Shown here piece after piece: positions 9,144-18,112 of a stretch of DNA of 64,000 bases; within the stretch, counting starts at the first letter, position 1; every line of letters begins with the position of its first letter. The notes beneath the pieces are model-generated. The model had not been told where the DNA came from. It was given only the letters and a program-made list of their open reading frames with translations, and ran no database searches. The stretch comes from HLUCCA09 sp965277275 (lineage in GTDB: Bacteria; Pseudomonadota; Alphaproteobacteria; Rhodobacterales; Rhodobacteraceae), in the NCBI GenBank assembly GCA_965277275.1, contig CBDICG010000002.1, positions 682,001 to 746,000 on the forward strand, given 5' to 3'. A program made the position numbers and the translations under genes.

Positions 9144-9857
9144 ATGAACCCACCCGCAGGACACGCCCTCCGCCTTCCCGGAGCGGAGCTGACAGCGCTC
9201 CCCGAAAAAGCGCTCTGGTGGGCCGCCGAGCACCTGCTCGTCGTCAGTGACCTGCACCTCGGCAAGGCCGAGCGGATGGCGCGGCGCGGTCACGGGCTCG
9301 TTCCTCCCTACGAGGCACAGGAAACGCTCGCGTGTCTGGAAGAGCTCGTCAGCCGCTGGGAGCCCCGGCAGATCATCTGCCTCGGCGACAGCTTCGATGA
9401 TAGTGCAGCCGCCGCGGCCCTTCCGCCCGAGGTCACTCTCACTCTGTCGCGGCTCATGGCCGGGCGCCGCTGGACATGGATCCTCGGCAACCACGATCCC
9501 GGCCCTTTTGATATCGGCGGAACCTGCGCGCGCGAGCTCACCCTTGGGGGCATCACCTTCCGCCACATCGCCGACCAGCAAGCCGTTGCTCCGGAAGTCT
9601 CCGGTCACTTCCATCCCAAGGCCAGCGTGCGAGGCGCACGCCGTCCCGCCTTTGTTACCGATGGCCGCAAACTGATCCTCCCCGCCTTCGGGACGTACAC
9701 CGGCGGCCTCGATGTCACCGATCCGGCCATCTCCCGGCTCATGGGCCCGAACGCATGCGCGGTTCTCGCCGGGCGGACGATGGCCACCGTACCGCTCTCG
9801 GCCTGCCGCAAGCCGCCTTCCGGCCCGCCCGCGCGATGGGCGCGCGGTCTGGGCTAG
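9144..9857 (+). CDS. pdeM: Ligase-associated metallophosphoesterase PdeM
   Basis: A 237-residue calcineurin-like phosphoesterase starting at the ATG at 9144; an upstream in-frame GTG at 9117 is possible. Metal-binding motifs are in order: D36-x-H38 in SDLHLG, GDS at 81-83, GNHD near 120 and GHFHPK near 150. PdeM is the nuclease or phosphodiesterase partner of the ligase-associated helicase in predicted DNA end repair. It begins 48 bases after the helicase stop, consistent with one operon. Confidence 0.88.
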   Translation: MNPPAGHALRLPGAELTALPEKALWWAAEHLLVVSDLHLGKAERMARRGHGLVPPYEAQETLACLEELVSRWEPRQIICLGDSFDDSAAAAALPPEVTLTLSRLMAGRRWTWILGNHDPGPFDIGGTCARELTLGGITFRHIADQQAVAPEVSGHFHPKASVRGARRPAFVTDGRKLILPAFGTYTGGLDVTDPAISRLMGPNACAVLAGRTMATVPLSACRKPPSGPPARWARGLG

Positions 9858-9879
9858 CGCGCAGGCACCAAGGCAGGCC

Positions 9880-10794
9880 TCAGGCCGTCAGCCCTTCGGG
9901 CTCGGCCAGCCCGTTGGCACGGCAGGCCGCCGTCACCGTGTTGGCCAACAGACACGCGATGGTCATCGGCCCGACCCCGCCGGGCACCGGCGTGATGGCT
10001 CCCGCTACTCCGACCGCGCTTTCGTAGTGCACGTCACCGACCAGCCGTGCCTTGCCCCCATCGGGTGCCGGCATCCGGTTGATACCAACGTCGATCACCG
10101 TTGCGCCGGGCTTGATCCAGTCGCCCGGAATCATCTCGGGCCGCCCGACCGCAGCCACAAGGATATCCGCGCTCCGGCACGTTTCCGCGAGATCCGCCGT
10201 ACGCGAATGGGCAATCGTCACGGTGCAGCTGTCGCGCAGAAGGAGTTGCGCCATCGGCTTGCCAACGATGTTCGACCGCCCCACCACGACAGCCTCCTTC
10301 CCCGAAAGAGATCCAAGCTGATCCCGCAGCAACATCAGACACCCGAGCGGCGTGCACGGCACCATGCTCTTCTGACCCGTGGCCAACAGGCCGACGTTCG
10401 ATATGTGAAAGCCATCGACGTCCTTGGCAGGGTCGATCGCATTGATCACGAGGTCTGAATTCAGATGATCTGGAAGTGGCAATTGCACAAGAATACCATG
10501 TACTTCCGGATCATTGTTCAACTTCTGCACGAGGGCAAGAAGATCCTCTTCCGATGTGTCCAGCGACATCCGGTATTCGAAAGAGGCCATCCCGACCTCC
10601 TTCGTCTGCTTGCCCTTGTTGCGGACATAGACCTGGCTCGCAGCGTCCTCCCCGACCAGCACGACAGCAAGGCCCGGCGTGATCCCGTGATCCGCCTTCA
10701 GACGGGTCACATGGGCGGCCACCTTTTCGCGCACTTGGGCGGCAAACGCCTTGCCGTCGATCCGGGTTGCGGTGTGCTCCGCCGTGTCGGCCAT
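9880..10794 (-). CDS. folD: Methylenetetrahydrofolate dehydrogenase / cyclohydrolase FolD
   Basis: A 304-residue bifunctional enzyme that interconverts methylene-, methenyl- and formyl-tetrahydrofolate using NADP. The family signatures YVRNKGKQTKEVG (catalytic Tyr and Lys), ILVQLPLPDHL and PGGVGPMTIA are all present, and the length is normal. The start codon overlaps the stop of fhs by one base (TGATG), so translation is coupled. Together the two genes supply formyl-THF and methylene-THF from formate. Confidence 0.97.
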   Translation of the reverse strand: MADTAEHTATRIDGKAFAAQVREKVAAHVTRLKADHGITPGLAVVLVGEDAASQVYVRNKGKQTKEVGMASFEYRMSLDTSEEDLLALVQKLNNDPEVHGILVQLPLPDHLNSDLVINAIDPAKDVDGFHISNVGLLATGQKSMVPCTPLGCLMLLRDQLGSLSGKEAVVVGRSNIVGKPMAQLLLRDSCTVTIAHSRTADLAETCRSADILVAAVGRPEMIPGDWIKPGATVIDVGINRMPAPDGGKARLVGDVHYESAVGVAGAITPVPGGVGPMTIACLLANTVTAACRANGLAEPEGLTA

Positions 10795-12470
10795 CAGAAG
10801 AGCCCTTCGATATCGCCATCCGCGTTCAGGCGGATCGCCTCGGCCGAAGGCACCTTCGGCAGTCCGGGCATCGTCATGATCTCTCCGCAGATCGCAACGA
10901 CGAAGCCCGCACCAGCCGAGAGCCGCACCTCCCGCACCGGGATATCAAAACCCGTGGGCGCGCCGCGCCGGTTCGGATCGGTGGTGAAGGAATACTGCGT
11001 CTTGGCCATGCAGACCGGCAAGTCGCCGTAGCCCTGCTCTTCCCACGTCTTCAGCTGCTTCTTGACGCCATCCGGAGCACTCACACCATCGGCCCGGTAG
11101 ATCTTCGTGGCGATCGTCTCGATCTTCTCCCAGAGCGACATCTCGGAGGGGTAGATCGGTGCAAAATCCGCTTCGCCCGCATCGGCGATTTCGGCCACCC
11201 GCGTCGCCAGCGCCTCGATCCCTTCAGAGCCCTTGGCCCAGTGCTCGCACAAGATCGCCTCGCTGCCCTGCCCCGTCACATAGGCCTGCACCGCTGCAAC
11301 CTCGGCATCGGTGTCGGTCACAAAGTGGTTGATCGCGACGACCACCGGCACGCCAAAGCTCTTCACATTCTCGATGTGACGCCCAAGGTTGGCGCATCCG
11401 GCCTCGACAGCGGCCACGTTCTCGGCGCCCAGATCGGCCTTGGCGACGCCACCGTTCATCTTCATCGCGCGCACCGTTGCCACGACAACAACCGCCGAAG
11501 GCGCCAGCCCCGCGTGACGGCACTTGATGTCCATGAATTTCTCGGCCCCGAGATCGGCCCCGAAGCCCGCTTCGGTCACCACGTAGTCGGCCAGTTTCAG
11601 CGCGGCCTTCGTCGCGATGACAGAGTTGCAGCCATGCGCGATGTTCGCGAACGGGCCGCCATGCACGAAGGCGGGGTTGTTCTCCAGCGTCTGCACGAGG
11701 TTCGGCTGCATCGCGTCCTTCAAGAGCACCGCCATCGCGCCATCGGCCTTGATGTCGCGCGCGTAGACGGGCGAGCGGTCGCGGCGGGAGCCGATGATGA
11801 TCGCGCCAAGGCGTTTCTCCAGGTCGCCCAGATCGGAGGCGAGGCAGAGGCACGCCATGACCTCGGACGCAACGGTGATGTCAAAGCCGGTCTGGCGCGG
11901 GAAGCCGTTCGCCACGCCTCCGAGCGAGCTCACCACGTCCCGCAGGGCGCGGTCGTTCATGTCGAGCACGCGGCGCCACGTCACGCGCCGTGTGTCGATG
12001 TCGTTGGGATTGCCCCAGTAGATCGAGTTGTCGATCATCGCCGACAGCAGGTTGTGCGCCGAGGTGATCGCGTGGAAGTCACCGGTGAAATGGAGGTTCA
12101 TGTCCTCCATCGGCACGACCTGCGCATATCCGCCGCCCGCGGCCCCGCCCTTCATGCCAAAGCACGGCCCGAGCGACGCTTCCCGGATGCAGATGGCCGC
12201 GCGCTTGCCGATCCGGTTCAGGCCGTCACCGAGGCCGACGGTCGTCGTCGTCTTGCCCTCGCCTGCCGGGGTCGGGTTGATCGCTGTCACGAGGATAAGC
12301 TTGCCGTCGCTCTTGCCGCCGAGGCTGTCGATGAACGGCTGGGAGACCTTCGCCTTGTCGTGCCCGTAGGGCAGCAGGCTGTCGGCAGGGATGTCGAGCT
12401 TCGCGCCGATCTCCTGGATCGGGCGCTTCTTTGCCTCACGGGCGATTTCAATGTCGGATTTGTAGCTCAT
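10794..12470 (-). CDS. fhs: Formate-tetrahydrofolate ligase
   Basis: A 558-residue enzyme, the usual size, that makes 10-formyl-THF from formate, THF and ATP. The ATP-binding motif PTPAGEGKTTTTVGL lies near residues 67-81, and the conserved block LVQTLENNPAFVHGGPFANI lies near the centre. It is the upstream gene of a two-gene operon with folD. In marine Rhodobacterales this pair serves C1 oxidation or assimilation, for example of methyl groups from DMSP or methylamines (family knowledge). Confidence 0.97.
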   Translation of the reverse strand: MSYKSDIEIAREAKKRPIQEIGAKLDIPADSLLPYGHDKAKVSQPFIDSLGGKSDGKLILVTAINPTPAGEGKTTTTVGLGDGLNRIGKRAAICIREASLGPCFGMKGGAAGGGYAQVVPMEDMNLHFTGDFHAITSAHNLLSAMIDNSIYWGNPNDIDTRRVTWRRVLDMNDRALRDVVSSLGGVANGFPRQTGFDITVASEVMACLCLASDLGDLEKRLGAIIIGSRRDRSPVYARDIKADGAMAVLLKDAMQPNLVQTLENNPAFVHGGPFANIAHGCNSVIATKAALKLADYVVTEAGFGADLGAEKFMDIKCRHAGLAPSAVVVVATVRAMKMNGGVAKADLGAENVAAVEAGCANLGRHIENVKSFGVPVVVAINHFVTDTDAEVAAVQAYVTGQGSEAILCEHWAKGSEGIEALATRVAEIADAGEADFAPIYPSEMSLWEKIETIATKIYRADGVSAPDGVKKQLKTWEEQGYGDLPVCMAKTQYSFTTDPNRRGAPTGFDIPVREVRLSAGAGFVVAICGEIMTMPGLPKVPSAEAIRLNADGDIEGLF

Positions 12471-12607
12471 GGTGTCCTTGCGCTCCGCAGGTCAGGTCTG
12501 GCGTTGTTTCCCCTTAGCGTGTCGCGGCCCGCGCAGTCCTAGTGTTTCCGACATTTGACGGCTCTCGCGCGGCATACAGTGGGACACAAGGCCATCCGGC
12601 CCTCCAA

Positions 12608-13192
12608 CTACCCCGGCTGCCAGGTGCGTTGATCCGGAATATGGAGCGTCAGCACGTCCCCGACCGCGATACGGCCCTCGCGCTCGACCCACGCCGTCAC
12701 GCCGCGGCGCCCCTTGGCGGCGGCCTTGAAGCCCTTGGCCGCATCGCCGTGCTCAGCAGCCAGCGACTTCGCTGGAAACTGGCATGGCCAGTTCTGCATA
12801 TCGACCGTGAGCGTCGTGCCCGTTTGCGACTGCAGGCGCGAGGACGGTGGAATGTGCGAGAAATCCGGGATCCCTTTGACAACGATCGTCGAGCCCAGCC
12901 GCGCGGGATCGATCGACGCCACGCCCATATCCCGCGCGATCTCCACCAGATCCTCGACCGAGACGATCGCGACCTGTCGAACGTTCCTGATTTCGGTGCC
13001 CTTGGAATACTGCGCCGTCACGCGGCTGTCCGACGGGCGCGTCAGCCCGGCGTGAACCGAGCCCGTGAGCCCGCCAAAGCCAAGCTCCAGCGTGTCCGCC
13101 GGGGCGGCCATCAACGCGCTCCTGTCGTCGGTCTCAACCCGGCCCAGCCATGTGACGGTCGCTTTGTACTCGGTCGGAATCAGGGCGGGCAT
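12608..13192 (-). CDS. MOSC domain-containing protein
   Basis: A 194-residue single-domain MOSC protein, started at the ATG at 13192, which has AAGGA eight bases upstream; the longer in-frame extension to 13303 runs through the ftsH terminator and is rejected. The conserved cysteine motif NWPCQFP is near residue 146, and GGLTGSVHAG near residue 40 matches the N-terminal MOSC signature. MOSC proteins bind or transfer sulfur or reduced N-hydroxylated compounds through the molybdenum cofactor. The exact substrate is unknown. It lies between ftsH and fhs on the same strand. Confidence 0.85.
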   Translation of the reverse strand: MPALIPTEYKATVTWLGRVETDDRSALMAAPADTLELGFGGLTGSVHAGLTRPSDSRVTAQYSKGTEIRNVRQVAIVSVEDLVEIARDMGVASIDPARLGSTIVVKGIPDFSHIPPSSRLQSQTGTTLTVDMQNWPCQFPAKSLAAEHGDAAKGFKAAAKGRRGVTAWVEREGRIAVGDVLTLHIPDQRTWQPG

Positions 13193-13283
13193 GTGCAGCG
13201 TCCTTGCAGCAGAGATAGCCGCGTTATGCTCGCCCGCCGCGTCGCTGTGCAACCCGATTGCTGCGCATGCCCCCGCGCCCACG

Positions 13284-13316
13284 AAAAAGCCCCCGGCACA
13301 CACGGCACCGGGGGCT
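13284..13316 (-). terminator. Rho-independent terminator after ftsH
   Basis: On the minus strand a 9-bp GC-rich stem (AGCCCCCGG at 13288-13296 with its complement at 13308-13316, 11-base loop) is followed directly by a run of five T. It sits 25 bases beyond the ftsH stop codon and before the MOSC gene, so it should end the long tol-pal-tilS-ftsH transcript. Confidence 0.85.
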
Positions 13317-13340
13317 CAAACTGCGCACGGATCAGCGATA

Positions 13341-15260
13341 TCAGGTCGGCTCGGGCTCCATGCCATCGGTTTCGTCTGACTTCGGCTTCGACTTTTTCGT
13401 CTTCGGAACAGCGGTGATAGAGGGCGTGTTGCCCGCCGCCGCGTCGTCGTCGTCGTCGCCGCGATGGATCGGCTCGCCTTTCATCGCCTTCAGGATCTCG
13501 GGGCCCGTCAGCGTTTCGTACTCAAGCAGCGCCTCGGCGAGGTTGTGGTGTTCGTCAGAGTGCTCTGTCAGCACGCGCTTCGCCGTCTCGAAGCCCTCGT
13601 CGACGATCTTGCGCACCTCCGCGTCGATCAGCTCCTGCGTCTCGGGCGAGGTATTCCCTCCCGCCTGGTAGTTGCCCAGGTAGCTCTGTTGTTCGTTGGC
13701 ATAGTCGATGTTGCCGAGCTCGTCCGAGAAGCCGAACTGCGTGACCATTGCCCGCGCGATCTTCGACACCTGCTGGATGTCGGACGCCGCGCCGGAGGTG
13801 ACGTTCTCTTTGCCGAAGATCAGTTCCTCGGCCACCTTGCCGCCCATCGCCATCGCAATCTTCGACTTGTACTTGGTGTACGTCACCGAAAGCTGATCCC
13901 GCTCCGGCAGCGCCATCACGAGGCCCAGAGCCCGCCCGCGTGGGATGATCGTCGCCTTGTGGATCGGGTCGTGTTGCGGCACGTAAATGCCCACCACCGC
14001 GTGACCGGCCTCATGATAAGCCGTCAGCTTCTTCTCATCTTCGGTCATGACCATGGAGCGCCGTTCGGCCCCCATCATCACCTTGTCCTTGGCGTTCTCG
14101 AAGTCTTCCATCGTCACGAAACGCCGACCGACGCGCGCCGCCATCAGTGCGGATTCGTTGACGAGGTTGGCAAGATCCGCACCAGAAAAGCCGGGCGAGC
14201 CGCGCGCGATGATGCGCAGATCCACATCCGGCCCCAGCGGCACCTTGCGGGCGTGGACGGAGAGGATCTTTTCGCGACCCTTCACGTCCGGATTCGGCAC
14301 CTGCACCTGACGGTCGAAGCGGCCCGGGCGCAGCAGCGCCGGGTCCAGCACGTCCGGCCGGTTGGTGGCGGCGACAATGATGATGCCTTCGTTGGCCTCG
14401 AAGCCGTCCATCTCCACCAGGAGCTGGTTCAGCGTCTGCTCGCGCTCGTCGTTGCCGCCGCCGTAGCCCACGCCACGAGAGCGCCCCACGGCGTCGATCT
14501 CATCGATGAAGACAATGCACGGCGCGTTCTTCTTGGCCTGCTCGAACATGTCCCGCACGCGGGAGGCGCCAACGCCGACGAACATCTCGACAAAGTCGGA
14601 ACCCGAGATCGTGAAGAAGGGCACTCCGGCCTCGCCTGCAACGGCCCGCGCCAGAAGCGTCTTACCCGTACCCGGCGGGCCAACGAGCAACGCACCCTTG
14701 GGGATCTTCCCGCCGAGGCGCGAGAATTTCTGCGGATTGCGCAGGAACTCGACGATCTCTTCCAGATCGTCCTTCGCCTCGTCGATGCCCGCCACGTCGT
14801 CAAACGTCACACGGCCCTGCTTTTCCGTCAGCAGCTTGGCCTTGGATTTGCCAAAGCCCATCGCACCGCCACGGCCACCGCCCTGCATCCGGTTCATCAG
14901 GAAGAGCCAGATACCGATCAGCAGAATGAACGGCAGGAGCGTCCCGACATAGGCCAAGAGCCCGTTCTGCTGCTGCGGCTCCGCAACAACTTCGACGTCC
15001 TGATCGATCAGCCGCTCCGTGACATCGACGCCATCCGGCAGAACCGACGTGTACTGCGTGCCGTCGTTGCCGCGAATGCGCAGGCGCTCCCCGTCGATGT
15101 TGACCTGCGCCACATCCCCGTCGTCGACCATTGTGACGAACTCGGAATAGCTCAGGCTACGGGTGGACATCGTGGATTGGCTGCCGCTGAACAGGTTGAA
15201 CAGCGCCAGTATCAGCAGAAACAGAACTACCCAGAAGGCGATATTGCGGGCGTTACCCAA
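13341..15260 (-). CDS. ftsH: ATP-dependent zinc metalloprotease FtsH
   Basis: A 639-residue membrane AAA+ protease. Two membrane segments lie at about residues 8-25 and 105-125, Walker A GPPGTGKT at 194-201, Walker B FIDEID near 251-256, and the zinc site HEAGH at 416-420. I choose a TTG start at 15260, giving MGNARNIAFW: it has AGGAG seven bases upstream, whereas the longer start at 15275 would put that ribosome-binding site inside the coding region. FtsH degrades misassembled membrane proteins and short-lived regulators such as LpxC and RpoH. It follows tilS, as in many alphaproteobacteria. Confidence 0.96.
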   Translation of the reverse strand: MGNARNIAFWVVLFLLILALFNLFSGSQSTMSTRSLSYSEFVTMVDDGDVAQVNIDGERLRIRGNDGTQYTSVLPDGVDVTERLIDQDVEVVAEPQQQNGLLAYVGTLLPFILLIGIWLFLMNRMQGGGRGGAMGFGKSKAKLLTEKQGRVTFDDVAGIDEAKDDLEEIVEFLRNPQKFSRLGGKIPKGALLVGPPGTGKTLLARAVAGEAGVPFFTISGSDFVEMFVGVGASRVRDMFEQAKKNAPCIVFIDEIDAVGRSRGVGYGGGNDEREQTLNQLLVEMDGFEANEGIIIVAATNRPDVLDPALLRPGRFDRQVQVPNPDVKGREKILSVHARKVPLGPDVDLRIIARGSPGFSGADLANLVNESALMAARVGRRFVTMEDFENAKDKVMMGAERRSMVMTEDEKKLTAYHEAGHAVVGIYVPQHDPIHKATIIPRGRALGLVMALPERDQLSVTYTKYKSKIAMAMGGKVAEELIFGKENVTSGAASDIQQVSKIARAMVTQFGFSDELGNIDYANEQQSYLGNYQAGGNTSPETQELIDAEVRKIVDEGFETAKRVLTEHSDEHHNLAEALLEYETLTGPEILKAMKGEPIHRGDDDDDAAAGNTPSITAVPKTKKSKPKSDETDGMEPEPT

Positions 15261-15375
15261 AGGACGACTCCTCAAATTTCCTGCGGCCTCGGAGGTCTAG
15301 TCATGCACGCCCTGGGGCCGCGCTGCCCCTCACGAGCCGCTACGCCTGTGCAAGATAGAGGCTGTACGCGCTGGT

Positions 15376-16641
15376 TCAATGCGAAAGCAGCATGCTCAGA
15401 CAGTCTTCTGCTGTAAACGCAGGTTGACAGCCCCACCCGTCACCGAGCCCCGCCATGGGAGCAGCGATCATCTCCTCGCCAGCGAAAACAGCCGGGCTGG
15501 CCATCAGGCTTTCGCGCGGAAGGCGTGGTGCTTCGCTGTCCGGAAGGCGGTCCAGCGCGAGTTTGCCGAGCGCACGCAGGGTGACGTCACCGGCAGGTAG
15601 CGCCGTGGGATCGAGCGGCGTCACCCGCCAGTAACCGTCCCACAGCTCCGACTGGAGCGTTGAGTGGCGCGCGACCGCCGCGTACTCCCGGGCAATCCGG
15701 ATCGTCCCACGGCGGACAGAGAGAAAACAGCCATGCAGTGTCCCTCCGCGGCCGCGCGCCAGCCCCTCGGCCAGCGCCCGCAAGGGCCGGTAGCGGGGCC
15801 GGTAGGGCGATTGCGTGCGCCAGCGCAGCAGATGCGCAAGCAGGCGGTGGCGGATCTCCGACGGCGCGGTTGCAAACGCGTTCTGTGGAAACAGCAGGTC
15901 TCCCCTGTCCAGCGTGAGGTACGGCGCGGCGAGATGTCGCGTCATTTCCTCCAGCGCCACGCGCGCATCCGCGAGGCGCGCGGCGGTTTCCGCAAGGCGC
16001 TCGGCATCGAGATCCAGCGCCGCCATGGCACGCCGCGTCCGCACCCTGTCGAACACAGGATCGTCATTCGTGGGATCGTCAGCCCAGGTGGCCCCGAGCA
16101 CCGTGAGGTGTCGGCGCAGATCATAGCGCGCGACATCCAGAAGCGGTCGCAGGAAGCGGATCCCATGGGCGATGCGTTCCGGCGACATCGCCGCCAACCC
16201 GTCCACCCCCGACCCGCGCGTCAAGCGCATCAGCAGCGTCTCCGCCTGATCGTTGCGCGTGTGGCCCAGAAGGACAGCATCAAGCCCTTCCGCCTCGGCC
16301 CATTCCGCAAGCTTCCGGTAGCGCCCCCGGCGCGCGGCGTCCTGCAAGTTGCCCCGGTGGTCCCAGCGCCAGTCGATCCGGGTGTGCCCGATCCCCAGCG
16401 CCGTCGCGGTCCGCCGCACCAGCTGCGCCTCTTCGCGCGCTTCCGGACGCAGCCCGTGATCGATCGTCACCGCCACGAGACGCACCTGCCCGGCCGTTTT
16501 CGCCCACTCCGCCGCCAGATGGAGCAGCGCAACCGAGTCGCTCCCCCCCGAAACGGCAATCCCTAGCGCGCCGGGCTGCCCCGCCGCAAAAGCCCGGCCA
16601 AGCGCTGCAGAGAAAGCGTCTGCCGGTGCGCGCTCATCCAC
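15376..16641 (-). CDS. tilS: tRNA(Ile)-lysidine synthetase TilS
   Basis: A 421-residue N-type ATP pyrophosphatase. The PP-loop SGGSDS is at 31-36 and the supporting motif GHTRNDQAETLLMRL near 130. It converts C34 of the minor isoleucine tRNA to lysidine so that AUA is read correctly, and is essential in most bacteria. Its start overlaps the end of cpoB by 8 bases, and ftsH follows after 115 bases. The C-terminal substrate-binding region is divergent, as is common in alphaproteobacteria. Confidence 0.95.
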   Translation of the reverse strand: MDERAPADAFSAALGRAFAAGQPGALGIAVSGGSDSVALLHLAAEWAKTAGQVRLVAVTIDHGLRPEAREEAQLVRRTATALGIGHTRIDWRWDHRGNLQDAARRGRYRKLAEWAEAEGLDAVLLGHTRNDQAETLLMRLTRGSGVDGLAAMSPERIAHGIRFLRPLLDVARYDLRRHLTVLGATWADDPTNDDPVFDRVRTRRAMAALDLDAERLAETAARLADARVALEEMTRHLAAPYLTLDRGDLLFPQNAFATAPSEIRHRLLAHLLRWRTQSPYRPRYRPLRALAEGLARGRGGTLHGCFLSVRRGTIRIAREYAAVARHSTLQSELWDGYWRVTPLDPTALPAGDVTLRALGKLALDRLPDSEAPRLPRESLMASPAVFAGEEMIAAPMAGLGDGWGCQPAFTAEDCLSMLLSH

Positions 16642-17455
16642 AGCCCAGCTGGCTCAAATCATTGGCTGCCGTCGCAGCCGCCCCCGTCTCGGGATAGCGT
16701 ACCCGCACCTCTCCGAGCGTCACGCAGGCATCGACCGTCTGGCCAAGCGCCGCAAGGCTCTGCCCAAGCTTGAGCAACGCGTCCGGTGCGTGATCCCCCG
16801 AGGGCGCCTGGCTGAAAGCCTCCAGGTAGGCCCGCGCCGCCGGCGCCGTCTGCCCAAGCGCGGCCAGCGCCTCGCCCCGCAGATAATTCGCCTCTCCGGT
16901 CAGCGGGCCGCCCGGATATGTCGCCGAGTGCCCGGCGAAGAGCTCCACCGCTTCCGCATAGCGGCCCTCGTCCAGCGCCGTTCGCGCGCGCTCGAAGTCC
17001 GCCCGCTCGCCGACCGCAAGTTGCGGCCCCGTCGGGGCCGCGGGCTGCACCGGCGCCGCCGCCGTTTCCACCCCGCCGAGCGAGGGCGTATCGCCCAGAT
17101 CGGCGATGTCACAGCCGGGTTCCAGCTCGCACAGCCGGAACTCCAGATCCCCGATCCGGTTGGTGCCATCCTGCACGACAGATTGAACGCGGAAATCCAG
17201 CTCCTCGGTCTGCGCCGTCAGCCGCTGCAACGCGCTCTCGATCAGATCGACCCGCTCCAGCACACTCGCGCCTGCCACCGGCGCACTCGCGGCGCCCGTC
17301 GTCGACAACTCACGGTTCAGCTTCTGGATCTCGACATAGAGAACCGTCAGATCCTGACGGATATCCGCCAGCGTCTGAGCATCCGCCTCGGCGCGCAGCG
17401 GCGCAACCGCCAAGGCCAGAGCGGTCACCGCCGCAAGACACCCCGCGCGCCGCAC
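16634..17455 (-). CDS. cpoB: Tol-Pal system protein CpoB/YbgF
   Basis: A 273-residue periplasmic protein. The signal peptide covers about residues 1-24 (VAPLRAEADA cleavage region), a coiled-coil trimerisation segment about 25-105 (LADIRQDLTVLYVEIQKLNR), then a proline/alanine linker and C-terminal TPRs from about 150. CpoB links Tol energy to peptidoglycan synthesis at the division site. It lies 3 bases after pal and overlaps tilS. Length and domain order match the family. Confidence 0.93.
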   Translation of the reverse strand: MRRAGCLAAVTALALAVAPLRAEADAQTLADIRQDLTVLYVEIQKLNRELSTTGAASAPVAGASVLERVDLIESALQRLTAQTEELDFRVQSVVQDGTNRIGDLEFRLCELEPGCDIADLGDTPSLGGVETAAAPVQPAAPTGPQLAVGERADFERARTALDEGRYAEAVELFAGHSATYPGGPLTGEANYLRGEALAALGQTAPAARAYLEAFSQAPSGDHAPDALLKLGQSLAALGQTVDACVTLGEVRVRYPETGAAATAANDLSQLGCG

Positions 17456-17458
17456 GGC

Positions 17459-17995
17459 CTACGACCCCGCCCCGGCACCGGCCTGAAGCATCGTCACCGC
17501 ACGGCGGTTCTGGCTGTAGCAGCTCTCCTCGGAGCAGACCGCCAACGGCCGCAGCTTGCCGAAGCTCGTCGATTGCAGGCGCGACCCGGCCACACCCTGG
17601 CTGATCAGGTATTCCTGCACCGCATTGGCCCGCCGGAACCCGAGCGCCCGGTTGTATTCCTGCGTCCCCTGTTCGTCGGCATGCCCCTCGATGATCGCGG
17701 TATACTCGGGGTTCTGCGTCAGCCAGTTGGCCTGCGCGCTCAGCGTGTTCCGCCCGACATTGGTCAGCGTGTGCTGATCCACCTCGAACAACACGCGGTC
17801 CCCCACCGTCTCGCGGAAGTAGGCCGGAGAATTCGGGGCGGCCGTCGCCTGCGCGCCCGTGCCGGGGCCCGTACCACTGCTGCCGGCTCCCCCGAAGCGG
17901 TCCGCGTTGGAGCACGCCCCGAGCGCCAGCACTGCCAGAACAAGCGAGGCTCGGGCGAAGGTCTTTCCCCGGGGTCCGAACGCGTAGCTCACCAT
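17459..17995 (-). CDS. pal: Peptidoglycan-associated lipoprotein Pal
   Basis: A 178-residue outer-membrane lipoprotein with lipobox LALGAC (cysteine 28) and an OmpA-like peptidoglycan-binding domain at about 65-175 (EGHADEQGTQEYNRALG, RRANAVQEYL). Pal anchors the outer membrane to peptidoglycan and is released by TolB and TolA during constriction. It follows tolB after a 117-base gap, the longest within the downstream half of the Tol operon, where a separate promoter could lie. Confidence 0.97.
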   Translation of the reverse strand: MVSYAFGPRGKTFARASLVLAVLALGACSNADRFGGAGSSGTGPGTGAQATAAPNSPAYFRETVGDRVLFEVDQHTLTNVGRNTLSAQANWLTQNPEYTAIIEGHADEQGTQEYNRALGFRRANAVQEYLISQGVAGSRLQSTSFGKLRPLAVCSEESCYSQNRRAVTMLQAGAGAGS

Positions 17996-18112
17996 CTCTC
18001 TATCCTCACACTGCTCATTGTTGTTGTCTCGAACGTACCACCCTTGCCGCGCCGATGAAACGGATCTCGCGCGGGCCGACCGGCGCCAAACGCAGCTGTG
18101 ATGGGCGCAAGG

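Noticed and set aside
10767..12542. 591-codon plus-strand frame opposite fhs
   Set aside because: Arg/His-rich translation typical of antisense frames in GC-rich genes; fhs on the other strand is unambiguous.
13464..15416. 650-codon plus-strand frame opposite ftsH
   Set aside because: Low-complexity composition without domain motifs; it is the shadow of ftsH.
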